From Coprinopsis marcescibilis (taxonomy: Eukaryota; Basidiomycota; Agaricomycetes; Agaricales; Psathyrellaceae): DNA of 64,000 bases. Below the pieces are notes generated by a model. That model did not search any database. It worked only from the letters and a program-made list of their open reading frames with translations, and was not told the origin of the DNA. The DNA is taken from NCBI GenBank assembly GCA_004369085.1, contig ML210176.1:62001-126000 (forward strand). The letters are read 5' to 3'. A program made the position numbers and the translations under genes. This document shows positions 10,249-21,200 of the stretch, piece by piece (the first letter of the stretch is position 1; the number at the start of each line of letters is the position of its first letter).

Positions 10249-11967
10249 CCCTTAGCGTCGATGTGGAGGTTAAGATGAGAGAAAGAAATTATGACTCGAG
10301 ATCGTTGACTAGTGACAGTTATCTAATCTAATCGTTCGAAGTAAATAAATCCGAAATTGATCAACGGCGACGTGTCTGACTCGACCACAGCGACGACGGC
10401 GACTTCTGGCTTTCTTTTCCTCTGTCTCTCCGAGAATGATACGAGCCATTATAAGAAGACGTATATGAAGACTCAAGTTTCGAAGACCTGAGAAATCTAG
10501 GTCGACAACTGCAGAAATCATCGTCGTGCGTGAAAAATCGTCAATGAGATAACAGGCATGGCCCCGGCTCCACGTTTTCGAGGGCAGGGAAGCAGGAACG
10601 CTTGACAACATGGAACAATTGACCGTGAAAATAGTCCTCCAGGCGAGTTCCTTCTCAAATATGACGCCAGCCATGGGACTGCGCGAAGGATTCTCCGACA
10701 CGATCTCGAATACCAAGGAGGCCTGCTTGCACTTGGAGAACCTTAGACCCAACACCACTCTGAAAGTCATATGTTAAGGCTTCCTGTCCTTCGTTATGAA
10801 CGAGGTTGGCGCAAGGCTGTCTGTTTATGCCCGCTTCCCTTGCCAAATTTGGTGCAGGATGGACTTGGTCCACCCAGACCAATCGCAAGGTATTGAGTTA
10901 CGCTTTCTGACCTACGTTTCGCTCGGAGGACTTGAACGAAGCACAATGAATGACTGGTCTTCTCCTACTGACAGATCTCGCAACACCGAGGTCACTGCTT
11001 TCACACTTCATCGATTTATCCCTACTGTCAATGGCGAATCCTCGCAATCGCCAGTGGTTGGTTGCCGAGGGACGCAGCGAACCAGAGGCTCTTGGTAACA
11101 ACGGAAACTGCGGAAGACGGTATGCAAGTGAGTTATTTTTCCACCCATGACAACATGAACCTGGAACTCATCGTTTGCCTATTGAGTCTGCAAGTAATTA
11201 CAGGGCACATATTGCGCCTGAACTCACATTCCTAGACTTTGGGCTCCCTAGCATGTTCTATTTATAGCACGCGACGCTAATATAACCATCCAATTTATAG
11301 GGACCTCTCGGGAGCGAGATTCCGAATGGAATTAATGGTTCAAAAACGACGAAGTCATAACCCACTCATTGTGTTTAATCTGAGAAACAACCAGGCTAAT
11401 ACGAAGAGCCTTTCGAGGATATGCATATTCCTGCCGTTGACTTTTTGTCGGGCCCCTACTAACGAATTATGAGCACATGGCAGCGAGCAGACTCGATCTG
11501 CTTCGCAAATCGCCTCACGCACCTCTTCTATCCACCTACTACCGCATGGCTTGTCGACACGGGCTAGCGTAGACCCCAAAGGTTCGTGTTCCCGTTGACG
11601 AAAGACTGTAAAACGCGAAATTCGCTATGTTTCCGGCGCAGGCCAACATTTGTGCGCCTCAAAAGTAGTATTTGAAATCTGTAGGGTACCTTCGATTTTG
11701 GGTTTGGTATGCACCTCTTAAAATCCAAGATGTAGTACAACGTCACCGACCCCATGCCTCAAATCTGTTTGATTCCCCGCTTCGAATGGCGCATCAAAAC
11801 AAAACGATGTTCTGAAGATCATGTTTCTTTTCTCACCGTCTTTCATCCCAAACCAGCTGAACGCCTGGAAGTAGCCACGAGGCTCGCTCAAACCCTCAAG
11901 TCTTCCTTTCTGCCCTATGAAAACGACATAGGGATTCCTTTTCCACCGTATCGAGCCCACAGTCAGC
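10249..11967. other. 1.7-kb region without a convincing gene
   Basis: Contains only short overlapping frames on both strands (for example 10309-10770 minus, 153 codons, and 11718-12071 minus, 117 codons) without recognisable domains. The AsnRS promoter must lie at the left edge. I cannot exclude a poorly conserved multi-exon gene here. Confidence 0.35.
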
Positions 11968-12199
11968 CTAATAGGGGCTAAATCGGCCCAGACGACGACG
12001 AATTTGCTTCCGTCTTGGACTAGAATTAGCCGCTGGTTGGATAATTGCCCAAGTACAGATCCAAATATCAACCTGAGGGCGATTCATAACCCTTTTGCCG
12101 CCCAATACTTACTTGCTGGTGAGCTCTTGTTGATTTGAACACGTAAAAATAGAGGGCGCCCAACAGGCCCGATACAAGGGTTCCTATGACGCAGGTCAT
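11968..12199 (-). CDS. Possible small single-pass membrane protein (two exons, about 63 aa)
   Basis: A minus-strand ATG at 12199 opens a 29-codon exon with a clear hydrophobic helix (VIGTLVSGLLGALYFYVF) followed by a basic end (KSTRAHQQ). The exon ends exactly at a strong GTAAGT donor (12112 downward), and an ACCEPTOR-like CCTCAG at 12073-12078 gives a 40-bp intron. The second exon continues in frame for 34 codons and is Arg/Lys-rich at its end. The gene would be divergent from the CoA-transferase, 108 bp away, sharing a promoter. The alternative frame of exon 2 (about 117 codons) is longer but does not join in phase, so the true 3' structure is uncertain. I do not recognise a family. Confidence 0.25.
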
Positions 12200-12307
12200 G
12201 GGCTATTTCGGCCGAACCGGTCCTTTCTCCTCAACGCCCATCTAGTGTTAAATCCTTGCCTGCTCTTCAGGCGCTAGCCAAGCATTCCTGACGCTATTGA
12301 CAGGAAC

Positions 12308-14148
12308 ATGCTACAATCCTGTCGCGTCGCACTGACGCGTTCCTCTACCCGGGCGACAGTGCACCGAACACTGTAAGTAACTCGACCCATTCAATTGAAG
12401 GGCTGACAAGTGCTGAGAGGTGCGATTCACGCAGATCAACGAGTTCGACAGATAATGTCGGTGATAACCTGCCTCTTTCAGGTATCAGGGTTCTTGAAAT
12501 GGGTCAGTTGATCGCTGGGCCATTCGCAGGCCAGCTTCTTGGGTGAGCGAATCAACTGAATAGAGTTGGATGCATTAGAAGTTATTAATGTGTAGCGATC
12601 CCGCTCGTCCACCAACAGACAGTTTGGAGCCGAAGTTATCAAGGTAGAACCTCCCAAGACTGGCGACCCCCTCCGAGTATGGCGCGAGCTGGATACGGAT
12701 GGAACAAGCCCATGGTTTAGAAGCATCGGACGGAATAAGAAGAGTGTAACGATTGATCTCCGTCAGCTGGAAGGTAGAGAGTGCGTTTCGTATCATATGA
12801 GGAGGTGATGGCGAAATACCGACGCTTGGTTATCAGGTTGGTCAAGAAATTAGCCGCGAAATGCGATGTGGTGTTGGAAAACTTCAAACCTGGGAGTAGG
12901 TCTTGTTTCGTATGCTCGTCTGGTTGTTCCCGACTAATTGGTCTACGTAGCGCTTGAGAAATGGTCCTTGGGTCCCTCGGACTTGCAGAAGTACAATTCA
13001 TCACTCATCTTCACGAGAGTGAGTGGGTATGGCCAGACTGGACCATGGGCCCCTCGTCCGGGCTATGCATCTGTCTGCGAAGCCGAATCAGGCTTTCGGT
13101 ATATCAACGGATTTGTAGATCCTGAAACTGGAGGTCTTGCTGGCCCTCCTGTACGACCCAACATCTCTCTCGGAGATTCAGTGGCAGGGCTTCACGCAGC
13201 TTTTGGCACGGTACGTGTTTGCGCCTCGCCACTTATACAAGAAGACCTGGAACTAATTGTACGACCCAGGTTCTCGCGCTTCTCAAACGGGAGCGCCACA
13301 ACGCCAAAGGAACCGAGAAGGAGAAAGGTGTTACGGTGGATGTAAGCATAGTGGAAAGGTCAGTCTTTGCTTTAAACATCGGATATTATATCGACTAACG
13401 GGAGCGGTTAGTATGCTAAACCTGATGGAAGGCGTTATACCTGAGTATGATCGGAAAAAGAAGGTCAGCTGGGACTGGCGATGTCTTGGATGACGACGAG
13501 GATGGCAAGTGCTAATTCTGAATTATGCAGACACGAGGTCCGTCTGGGTCCTCTGTGACAGGCATTGTACCGACAAACGCGTACCCGTGTCTTCCGGAAC
13601 CGTCTTCGCCTTCTGGTTCTGGGTCTTCTTCCCCTACGCAACTCACGCCGACGTTTGTGGTGATTGGTGGGAATGGGGATTCGATTTACAAGAGGCTTAT
13701 GCATGCTATTGGGCGGGTGGATATGACGGGGCACAAGTACGAGCAGAATATCCAACGGGTGGCGCGCAAGAAGGAGATCGAGGACGCTATTTGCGCATGG
13801 ACGACGACGAGGACAGTGGACCAGGTCATTGAGCATATGACCAAAACCGGTGTACCCGTGGGGCGCGTCGCAACCGTGAAGGAGATTGTTGAAAACGAAC
13901 AACTGGAAGCTCGCGGTGCGATCCAAGACGTCTGGGTACCGCCTACACCTTCGGAAGACGGAAGGACGGAGACCGAGGGCTGGAAAATCAAAATGCCCGG
14001 GACTTTCCCTATGCTGGACGGGGTGGACCCTCGGCCCAAATGGGCAGGTCCAAACCTTGGCCAGCACACGGAGGAGATACTGAAACAATATCTCGGATTG
14101 GCCGACTGGGAGATTAAACGCCTACGCAAGGAGGGAATTATAGGCTGA
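12308..14148 (+). CDS. Class III (CaiB/BaiF) CoA-transferase, probably mitochondrial
   Basis: Family III CoA-transferase, which moves CoA between carboxylic acids. It is closest in pattern to the mitochondrial succinate-hydroxymethylglutarate/glutarate type. Exon 1 encodes an Arg/Ser/Thr-rich presequence (MLQSCRVALTRSSTRATVHR) typical of mitochondrial import, then a GTAAGT intron. Later exons give LPLSGIRVLEMGQLIAGPFAGQLLG, the FGAEVIKVEPPKTGDPLR block, GRNKKSVTIDLR, CDVVLENFKPG, SGYGQTGPWAPRPGY and SLGDSVAGLHAAFG. In that last block the Asp of GDSVAG is the expected catalytic nucleophile of the family. The C-terminal half (GHKYEQNIQRVARKKEIE, GVPVGRVATVKEI, PKWAGPNLGQHTEEIL) is complete. Several short introns lie between 12.37 and 13.53 kb. 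The protein is slightly longer than bacterial members because of a Ser/Pro-rich insert (EPSSPSGSGSSSP) near 13.6 kb. Confidence 0.9.
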
Positions 14149-14397
14149 CTCGTTGACTCTGGCTTCTGAACATTTCTTGCCCACGATATCTCGTTTTCCG
14201 AGGTCGTCGTATCTATGCACATCTACTTATACCACCCACATGCGATCTGTTTCCCATGAATGAAAATGCTTTCAATTGATTACGATGTTCCCGAGTCCCG
14301 AATGCTGTTGACTACGTGTACATGGGGGGATTGGATCCCAGTTCAGAGCGTATGTGAGAATAATAATAATAAGTGGTTCATAACTTAGAGACAGGAG

Positions 14398-15606
14398 CTA
14401 GGCATCCAACACCAAGAATCCCGTTGGGGCTTCCAAAGAGGTATTCTCCGCAACCACTCTGAGGTCTTTACCCCCATCAATCCGTTCAAACACCTTTGCA
14501 CCTCCGCCTCGTCCACCTCCAGCGATAAGGTATCGGTTATCTTCTCCAAAGAACTCCATCCCGCGGACATGGTTTAACCCAGTACGAACTTCTGTGATCA
14601 ATCGAAGCGGCTGGTCGGGATTTTCAATAGCATATATTGAGATTATATCTCCTTCCGGAGACGGATCATTTCGATTGCTGAGATACAGATAAGCAACTGG
14701 AAATGAGCTATTCGGTGATGGGATGTGGATTTCCGCTGCGAGCATGTCGTTTGGTGATGGTGGAGGGTTGGACATTGTCGTTGTTGACGCGATGAATTTC
14801 GGTGGATGCGGCAAGGGAGGGAGTTTGTGCCGGACGACTTTGCTTGAGAGTTCGAGGAGGGTGAAGAGATCGCCATCTGCAAGTGCAGGGCGGAGATGAG
14901 GCTGGACTTTACGCTATATAGGATATCTAGGTGAGAGGGACGTACTGTAGAATGCGACGTGTCGTGGTCCTCCCCCGAGCTCGAATCCGATATGACCTGC
15001 CGGTGTCCATCTTCCTGTTGTTGGATCCTTTTTCAGTCGCCGTACTACATCGGCTCCAAGATCAGGTACAAAAAGCTCTGGATATTCAGGATGGAAGATG
15101 ACTTGGTGTGGGTGCGATGCTTCTTGTCTAGCTTGGTTTGGTCCAGTGCCTTCAAATGTGACTCTGTATCCTTTGGGAGAGACGTAGGGAGCATCCGTAG
15201 AGATCGGTGCGACATATACAGAACCAGAAGAATACTGGTAGACAGCAGTAAATAAGCGATAAATCGAGGGCAGTGATATCAACGAACATACGTTTCCGAT
15301 CAGAACCTCCCCGGCCTTGGTGTCGACGAGTAAAGTACAAGGATCGCGACCTCCGCTAGTGACTTCAGACAAGACCTTTCCTGACCCAGAACTGAGATCG
15401 TATTTGAGGGTTACAATTCTTCCATCCGCCTGTTCCAGCCCGGTAGTGACAAGCGTCAGGTCATCCGGATGAGATGTAAGCCACGACGGATGATGTCCAA
15501 CTTCGACAGCCGAGAGAACGGGTAGTTGGGCGGGTTTGTCGGTGTCGAATTCGAGAGAGACAACAGAGTTGGTATAGGACGCGACGAGGATGAGATGCCT
15601 GGTCAT
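14398..15606 (-). CDS. Lactonase-fold seven-bladed beta-propeller protein (6-phosphogluconolactonase-like)
   Basis: Member of the lactonase/YbhE beta-propeller family, probably cytosolic, hydrolysing a sugar or aromatic lactone; the substrate cannot be read from the sequence. The start MTRHLILVASYTNSV gives the usual first strand. The family markers follow: GHHPSWLTSHPD, GGRDPCTLLVD, SHPHQVIFHPEYPELFVPDLGADVV and GGGPRHVAFY (the GxGPRH block). A C-terminal half covers blades 5-7 (SPNDMLAAEIHIPSPN, YLYLSNRNDPSPEGDIISIYAI, TGLNHVRGMEFF, YLIAGGGRGGGAKVFE). At least two introns, near 15.22-15.30 and 14.89-14.94 kb, join the frames. The stop lies at 14398-14400. It converges with the CoA-transferase, whose stop is only 249 bp away. 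Confidence 0.88.
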
Positions 15607-16456
15607 CTTGCACCAAGTCTAGGAGGATCAAAAGATAAAAATGAAATGAGGCAGGGATTCGTACTTATACTTACGACCGAAGGAATTTCGGAAGCGTCCG
15701 AGGATTCCCCGTATCGATATGTAATAAGATCCTATTCGCTGCCGACACAAGCACAGATAGCGATTGCATGGATCGCGCAGTGCAGAGCGCTGCTAGACGC
15801 CAGATACAATGTGATTATAGGCTTCATCAGCTACGTGGACCCGGAGAAGGCCAGGGATTTAGGTCGAGTGCCGAAGAAAAGCAACGTTTCTGCTTCTGGA
15901 CGCCGAGTATTCCCCTTGGAGAAGAAATACAAGAGGATCTATCGCCACAGCAGAAGAGCTGCTATATGGCCCCTTTCTCGAAGCAGAGAGAAGACTCTAG
16001 AGGAGATATCAGTTCGCTATCAGCGAGGCGGTGGCGGAGAAATGAGATTGAATACCTGAATTAGCTGCAGAGGATTTTGAGATTTTTTATGCAGATGCCC
16101 TCACAAAATGGGCGACATAGGGAGCCTCCGAGCTTTTCCCTAGAAAGACACATTAGCAAGTAGTAGAAATGGCCAATTTTTACCGTTCGGGTTGCCAGTA
16201 CAAGCCTCCAGGACAGTTGACAGAGTCCGTCGAGGTTAGCTCGTGACATTTGCAATGCCTGTCATGAAAATGCCATTCGAAGACTGATCATGAAAGAAGT
16301 AGCAGCCAAAGAACGTCTAGTCGACCACGTTTCTTTGTGGTTACCAGCTTGAATACTTCCGGCGACCGGAGGGCCATGTGTAGTCGTCGAGACAGTGACA
16401 AATGGGACTGAACAGGTATGGAGGACTGGATTTGTTGACGCGATGCTTTGTTAACT
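15607..16456. other. Intergenic, no supported gene
   Basis: Promoter side of the lactonase and upstream flank of the tRNA gene. A 177-codon plus-strand frame starts inside the lactonase gene and runs to 16059. It has no recognisable domain and looks like a chance frame. Confidence 0.4.
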
Positions 16457-16530
16457 GGCCGACTAGCTCAGTTGGTTAGAGCGTCGTGCTAATAACGCGA
16501 AGGTCTTGGGTTCGATCCCCACGTTGGCCA
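16457..16530 (+). tRNA. tRNA-Ile (anticodon AAT), intronless
   Basis: A full cloverleaf is readable in 74 nt. The 7-bp acceptor stem is GGCCGAC paired with GTTGGCC (one G-T pair). The D-arm stem is GCTC/GAGC, and the anticodon stem TCGTG/CGCGA carries loop CTAATAA with anticodon AAT, which is read as inosine-AU. The T-arm holds TTCGATC, and the discriminator base is A. The A box (TAGCTCAGTTGG) and B box (GGTTCGATCCC) match Pol III promoters. CCA is not encoded, as expected in eukaryotes. A T-run for Pol III termination follows 8 nt downstream. Confidence 0.96.
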
Positions 16531-16537
16531 CAGTTGC

Positions 16538-16542
16538 TTTTT
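16538..16542 (+). terminator. Pol III T-run terminator of tRNA-Ile
   Basis: Five consecutive T residues a few bases after the tRNA 3' end, the standard RNA polymerase III stop signal. Confidence 0.7.
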
Positions 16543-16953
16543 GCTGCGTTTTCTAACCAATGAGTCGCATTCTTGATTGACTCAGTCGAAATCTTTTATT
16601 TGTTAGTCGATTCGGATAATTACGCTGAGTAGGCCGCCTGGGCGCCTATAGTTCTGGCCCAAATCTCGCCTCGAGGGTAAGACTCAATAGATTAGAGCTA
16701 GATATATTAGTACTACAACACTCGACATCCGGATCGCCAGCCTGAGGGCGGGGTTGCCAAGTTCAACGTTCATGGCGGGAGCTACCGAAAGCGGAAACCA
16801 AGAAATCCCGCCGCTGAGTCAGTGACGCAGGCGCCCAATGGTCGGCAGCAATAGCTCTAGTGGCTTCGCCTCTCTACCCGCAACCGCAACCTCCATTTCT
16901 CAAGGTTTTGGAAATACAACTCACATTCAGTCTAAGAACGCACAAAGGACTAC
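16543..16953. other. Intergenic between tRNA-Ile and the CTD-kinase gene; promoter region
   Basis: About 410 bp with no ORF of note. It presumably holds the promoter and 5' leader of the CTD kinase subunit. No TATA box is obvious. Confidence 0.35.
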
Positions 16954-18037
16954 ATGGACCCGTTTGAAGTTCGATTACAATTTCTCGGTCTGCTAGAACG
17001 TCTATCAGCGTGAGTTGCCAAAGTCCAATGTCAACTCCAGTGTTTTTGCTGAACCAATGTGCTAATCAAACCTTAGGTCTCAACAATCCATACAGCGTAC
17101 CGTGAGCTACGCCGTCAAGTACTTTTCGGCATGCGGAGAGGACTTTTGGGAGTGCATTCTTGAAGACGTCCAAAAGGTGTGGTCCTTGAATTGAGTTATC
17201 TGGGCGTGAGGGACGGATAGGACTCATGTCTTTTGCTTTTGCCCGTCTTGCAGGGCTCTATCAACGCCAGAATCAACACTTTGTATTTCCTGGACGGTCT
17301 TTGCGAACGCTGTCTGCTCATCAAGTCACAACAACGCCCTCCATCTGCTTCCAAAGCAGGAGGCGGCTCAACAGCAACGTTAGAGAAGAAACCCGACACC
17401 CTCTACGTCGAATTCGTTACCCGAGATCTCTCCAAAATCATTGAATATGTCGTACCAGAGGGTAGGCAGGGTCTGCCAAATCTCGTGAGCACCAAACAGG
17501 TGCGTTTTCACTTCGCTGCTATATCGTAACATAACAGCTGTTACCAACTCCTTTCGCTAGATCTTGGAGAATTGGCGAAGCAAACGAATCATAGACCCTC
17601 AAAAGGTCGATGAAGCCCTCGCCATCCTGGACAGCCGGACAATACCGACAGATTCACAACCAGAGGCCCAAGCCGACAACAAGCCCAATCCTTCGACATC
17701 TCAGCAAAGACAAGATATGTCTAAAAACGATGTCTTTAAGCGGATTGAAGAGGATAGGGAACGACATAAGAGGCTCAGAGAACGCAGATGGGTCCAGCCC
17801 ATTTCGTATTCCACATCCAACCTCAACCCGCACCACATGCCCCTCGCATCGTTCCTTCCGCTCAAAGCTGGCGACTCGGTTGCTTCTGGCATGGAGGAAG
17901 AGCTCCCGGTCGATATCGAGTTCGAGAACGACTGGGAAACGACGAGCGATTGGAATGAGGATGATGAAGAGGTCGTGGCAGAGGAACGCGACTTTGCTTT
18001 CCCGAGGGACGGAGAAGAACCTATGGACCTATCATAA
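16954..18037 (+). CDS. CTK3: CTD kinase subunit gamma (CTK3/Lsg1-like)
   Basis: Regulatory subunit of the CTDK-I complex (Ctk1 kinase, Ctk2 cyclin, Ctk3), which phosphorylates Ser2 of the RNA polymerase II C-terminal domain during elongation; nuclear. Exon 1 begins MDPFEVRLQFLGLLERLSAS. The following exons give IQRTVSYAVKYFSACGEDFWECILED, NARINTLYFLDGLCERCL and YVEFVTRDLSKIIEYVVP. Together these form the helical CID/ENTH-VHS-like N-terminal domain of CTK3 proteins. The C-terminal part has the family's second helical block (ILENWRSKRIIDPQKVDEALAIL), then KNDVFKRIEEDRERHKRLRERRW and a very acidic tail (WETTSDWNEDDEE) ending at 18037. Four or five short introns lie between 17.01 and 17.56 kb. 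The gene converges with GCN1. Confidence 0.88.
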
Positions 18038-18233
18038 CACAAGGCGAAATTTGCACCCATTCATGGCAAAAAATAGACTGGCCATCACCCCACCTGGCAC
18101 CATTCACCTCTTGAAACTAAAACAGAAATTTGTGATTCATTTTTTTACAATTTCAGATGGCACTGTACTTTCTACCCGATCATTTTGTTGTACAATACCA
18201 ATACCTCGCTTTGCATATATCTCCAAACGCCAC

Positions 18234-21200
18234 CTAGAACAACCCTCTCAGACTCTCGTCGTGCATATCCTTCATTATATCCCTGGCTTCCCTCGCCGGG
18301 CGTGCAATCACAGGCTTATCACTTGCTGCGCTCTCCAATGCTTTTTGCGCGACAGGCTTGAACAGACCGAGCTTTTGGAACAGATTTGGCTCGTAGTCGG
18401 TGTAGAGCTCGTTGTCAGCGTTGACTTGCGCATCGAGAACCGCGAGGATGACATAGGAGGATAACGACGAGAGTGGCGTGCCCGTTACAAGGTGGGACCT
18501 ACAAGAAAGTTGAGTCCTTCGTTACGCACCTGAGTTGAGAGAAGGACGTACTCGACAATAGATTCCAGCTGCTCCGGCTTATCTGACAGAGCGACGATCA
18601 GGTTTCCAATAGCTTCAGAGTATTTCTCTGCAAAAGTGCGGGCACCATAATCAGGTATGCTCTTGACTGCTGTGATGAAGAAGCTTACCAGAATTGACCC
18701 CTCTGAAAGCCTCGGTAACGATATCCAAACACGCCTCCCTTGCCTTCTCACCCACATTCGCAGACGCACTGGCAACCACGAACGCCAGGGCATGCACCAA
18801 GCTAACCACAACACTATCATCTCCACTCGCCTTGATTGTGGTAATCAGTTCAGTAATAACCGGATCCACCCTCGGCTGGTGCTTCATCAAGATGCCCAAT
18901 CCCCTCGCTGCCTTAGAGCGCACGTTCGCCGCAGCTCCGTCGCTCGCACTCTTAACAAATGTCCTCTGCAACTGTGGGAAGAAAGGCTTGAGGAACACGG
19001 GGATCCTCTCCAACATGGTCGTGAGTGCGCTGAGGATACCAATCTTGACACCAGGCGGGTACGCCGTGGCCTGCGTGGCGACACGGATGAGCGGTCCAGT
19101 GAACGGAACGACAAATGGCTTGAAGGCAGCTTCGTCCGTGCGTTCCACGAGGTCGCCGATAGCGTAGGCGGCCTGTTCTCGCTGTTCGTTGCTGCCGGTT
19201 GTAAGACCCGCGATGATGATCGGGACAGTTGGCGAGACACCCTTGGGGAGGTTGAAACCGGGTACAGTCTGCCCTGGTGTGCCCGTAGACTCGATGCTCC
19301 TGCGGAGAGGAACCACGAGCGGCTCCAACTCGTCCTTTGGAAGGGACTTGACAAATGTGTCCAATGCGGACCAAGCACTCTTGTGCACATCGGCGTTTTC
19401 ATCTTCGAAAAGGGTGACCAATTGTCGGATCCAGTCAGTACGATAGAGGGAGGAGTCCAGCTCTGAAACCTCGCAGAATTTCGCAAACAGGTTGCATGCA
19501 CTAACTCGGCGCTTTGGTTCAACGTCCTTGGCCCTACAAACAATCTTTCAGACGTCACTTTCAGTGGTAGATAAGATCATGCTCACCATCCCATCAGCAA
19601 CATCATCAGGGTGTTCAAACCCTCTGCGTCTTCAATCGAAGCAAGAATGGCTTCAAGAGCTTCATCGACAGCTTCTGCAAGTTCCGCTTCCGGTGAGCTT
19701 TCCATAACCTTGACTAACGCGTTCATGATAACAGTAAGCCTTCTGCTCAGAGCATTGCCGGCAACGGTGACCAAAGAAGCCAAAGCACGCGCATTGAACA
19801 CAGTCATAGGAATGGCGATCAGCGTTGGGATAAGAACTGGGAAGACTGTTGTGGACCGGACCTATATGAACCGCATTTTTTAGAACGAAGTTGGAAGGTA
19901 GAGACAATGCACCTACGCTCATAACCTCCTGCAAGGCCTGAAGAGCCGTCCCTGAGCCCTTTCCAGGTTGTCGAAGGGCCTCCAAGAGTGTCGGTATCGT
20001 CTCGTCGATGGCTTTGACTCCCATCTCGCTTTGCATGATGTCGAATGCCTGAGCAGCAGCTGCCCTGACATTGGCCTCGTCATCAACAAGGGACACGCGG
20101 ACAATGCTAATAATGTCATCTTCGTAATCTTCTCGCTGTGTCTCTGATGCACTTTGCCTTTAAGGATGTCAGCTCATTGAATCGACAGGGAAAGCAATTT
20201 TCCGTACAAAATCTCGCTGATGAAAGTGGAGACGCCCTGGCGAGTTCTTGCATCTGCAGACGTGGACTTGGTTTTGAGTAGGGGTATGATTTCACCCAAA
20301 ATCCGTTCGCCAAACTTGCGGCAGAGTTCTCCGACAGTGCGGGCAGCAGTCTTAAAGAACGATGAATGCCATTTAGATGAAATAGTCGACATCGCATGCT
20401 CACCTCTTCTTGCTCAGGTTCGTCGCTTGAAATGAGGAAGATGATGAAAGACACAACTTCGGCCAGAATTTCGCGCACTGGTATTTGAGATGAGATAGGG
20501 TCGTCTTTCATGAATGCGTCACGTACCAGTCCGAGGCGTATTATTGACCAATGCTTTCCAAATCTGGATGGAGGCCTGCCTAACAACAACCACGCCATCC
20601 TGTCGAACGAGATACAGTGCAGCGAGAATGTGGTCCCGTCGCTCGGCTCCAAGGACTTCGAGTAGAGCACGGCGGGAAGACTCGACGACTGTTGCTTCGG
20701 CGTTATCTTCCTCGTCACCATCGGAAGTCTTGCCAGAAATTCCAGAAACCTTGAACAGCAATTCTCCAACCAGGGTAATAGACGATTGCTAAAAATAATG
20801 AGCAACCGACGGCTTGTCATGACGAAAACACGTACTCTGATGCGCCAGTTCGGGTCGAACATTCCTGATTCGAGTTCTGGAAGCAGCAGGTCGATTGCCT
20901 TGTGCGAATAATTGTTCACAACCATTCTGCCAGCGCGCATAGCTGCTTCTCGCACGTATTCTTCCGAGTCTGAAAGACCGCTGAGGATGGGCGGAATAAT
21001 CTTGGGCAGATGAGGCGAAAAGCGAGTGCCAAATGTGGCAGGAAGGAACACCAGCAGAGACATGAAACCTTCGCGAACCGTGGCTCGCGGTGATCGGGAA
21101 TTGGCCAAAATATCTGGAAGCAAGCCTTCGAGACGCTCCATTCCAAGAGCAGCCAACACCTCGGAAAGACCCTGGGCCGCGCCTTGTCTGTCGACGCCTG

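Noticed and set aside
10309..10770. 153-codon minus-strand open frame
   Set aside because: No domain, no continuation through introns, and overlapping frames of similar quality on the other strand.
15526..16059. 177-codon plus-strand open frame
   Set aside because: It begins inside the well-supported lactonase gene on the other strand and has no recognisable motif or promoter.
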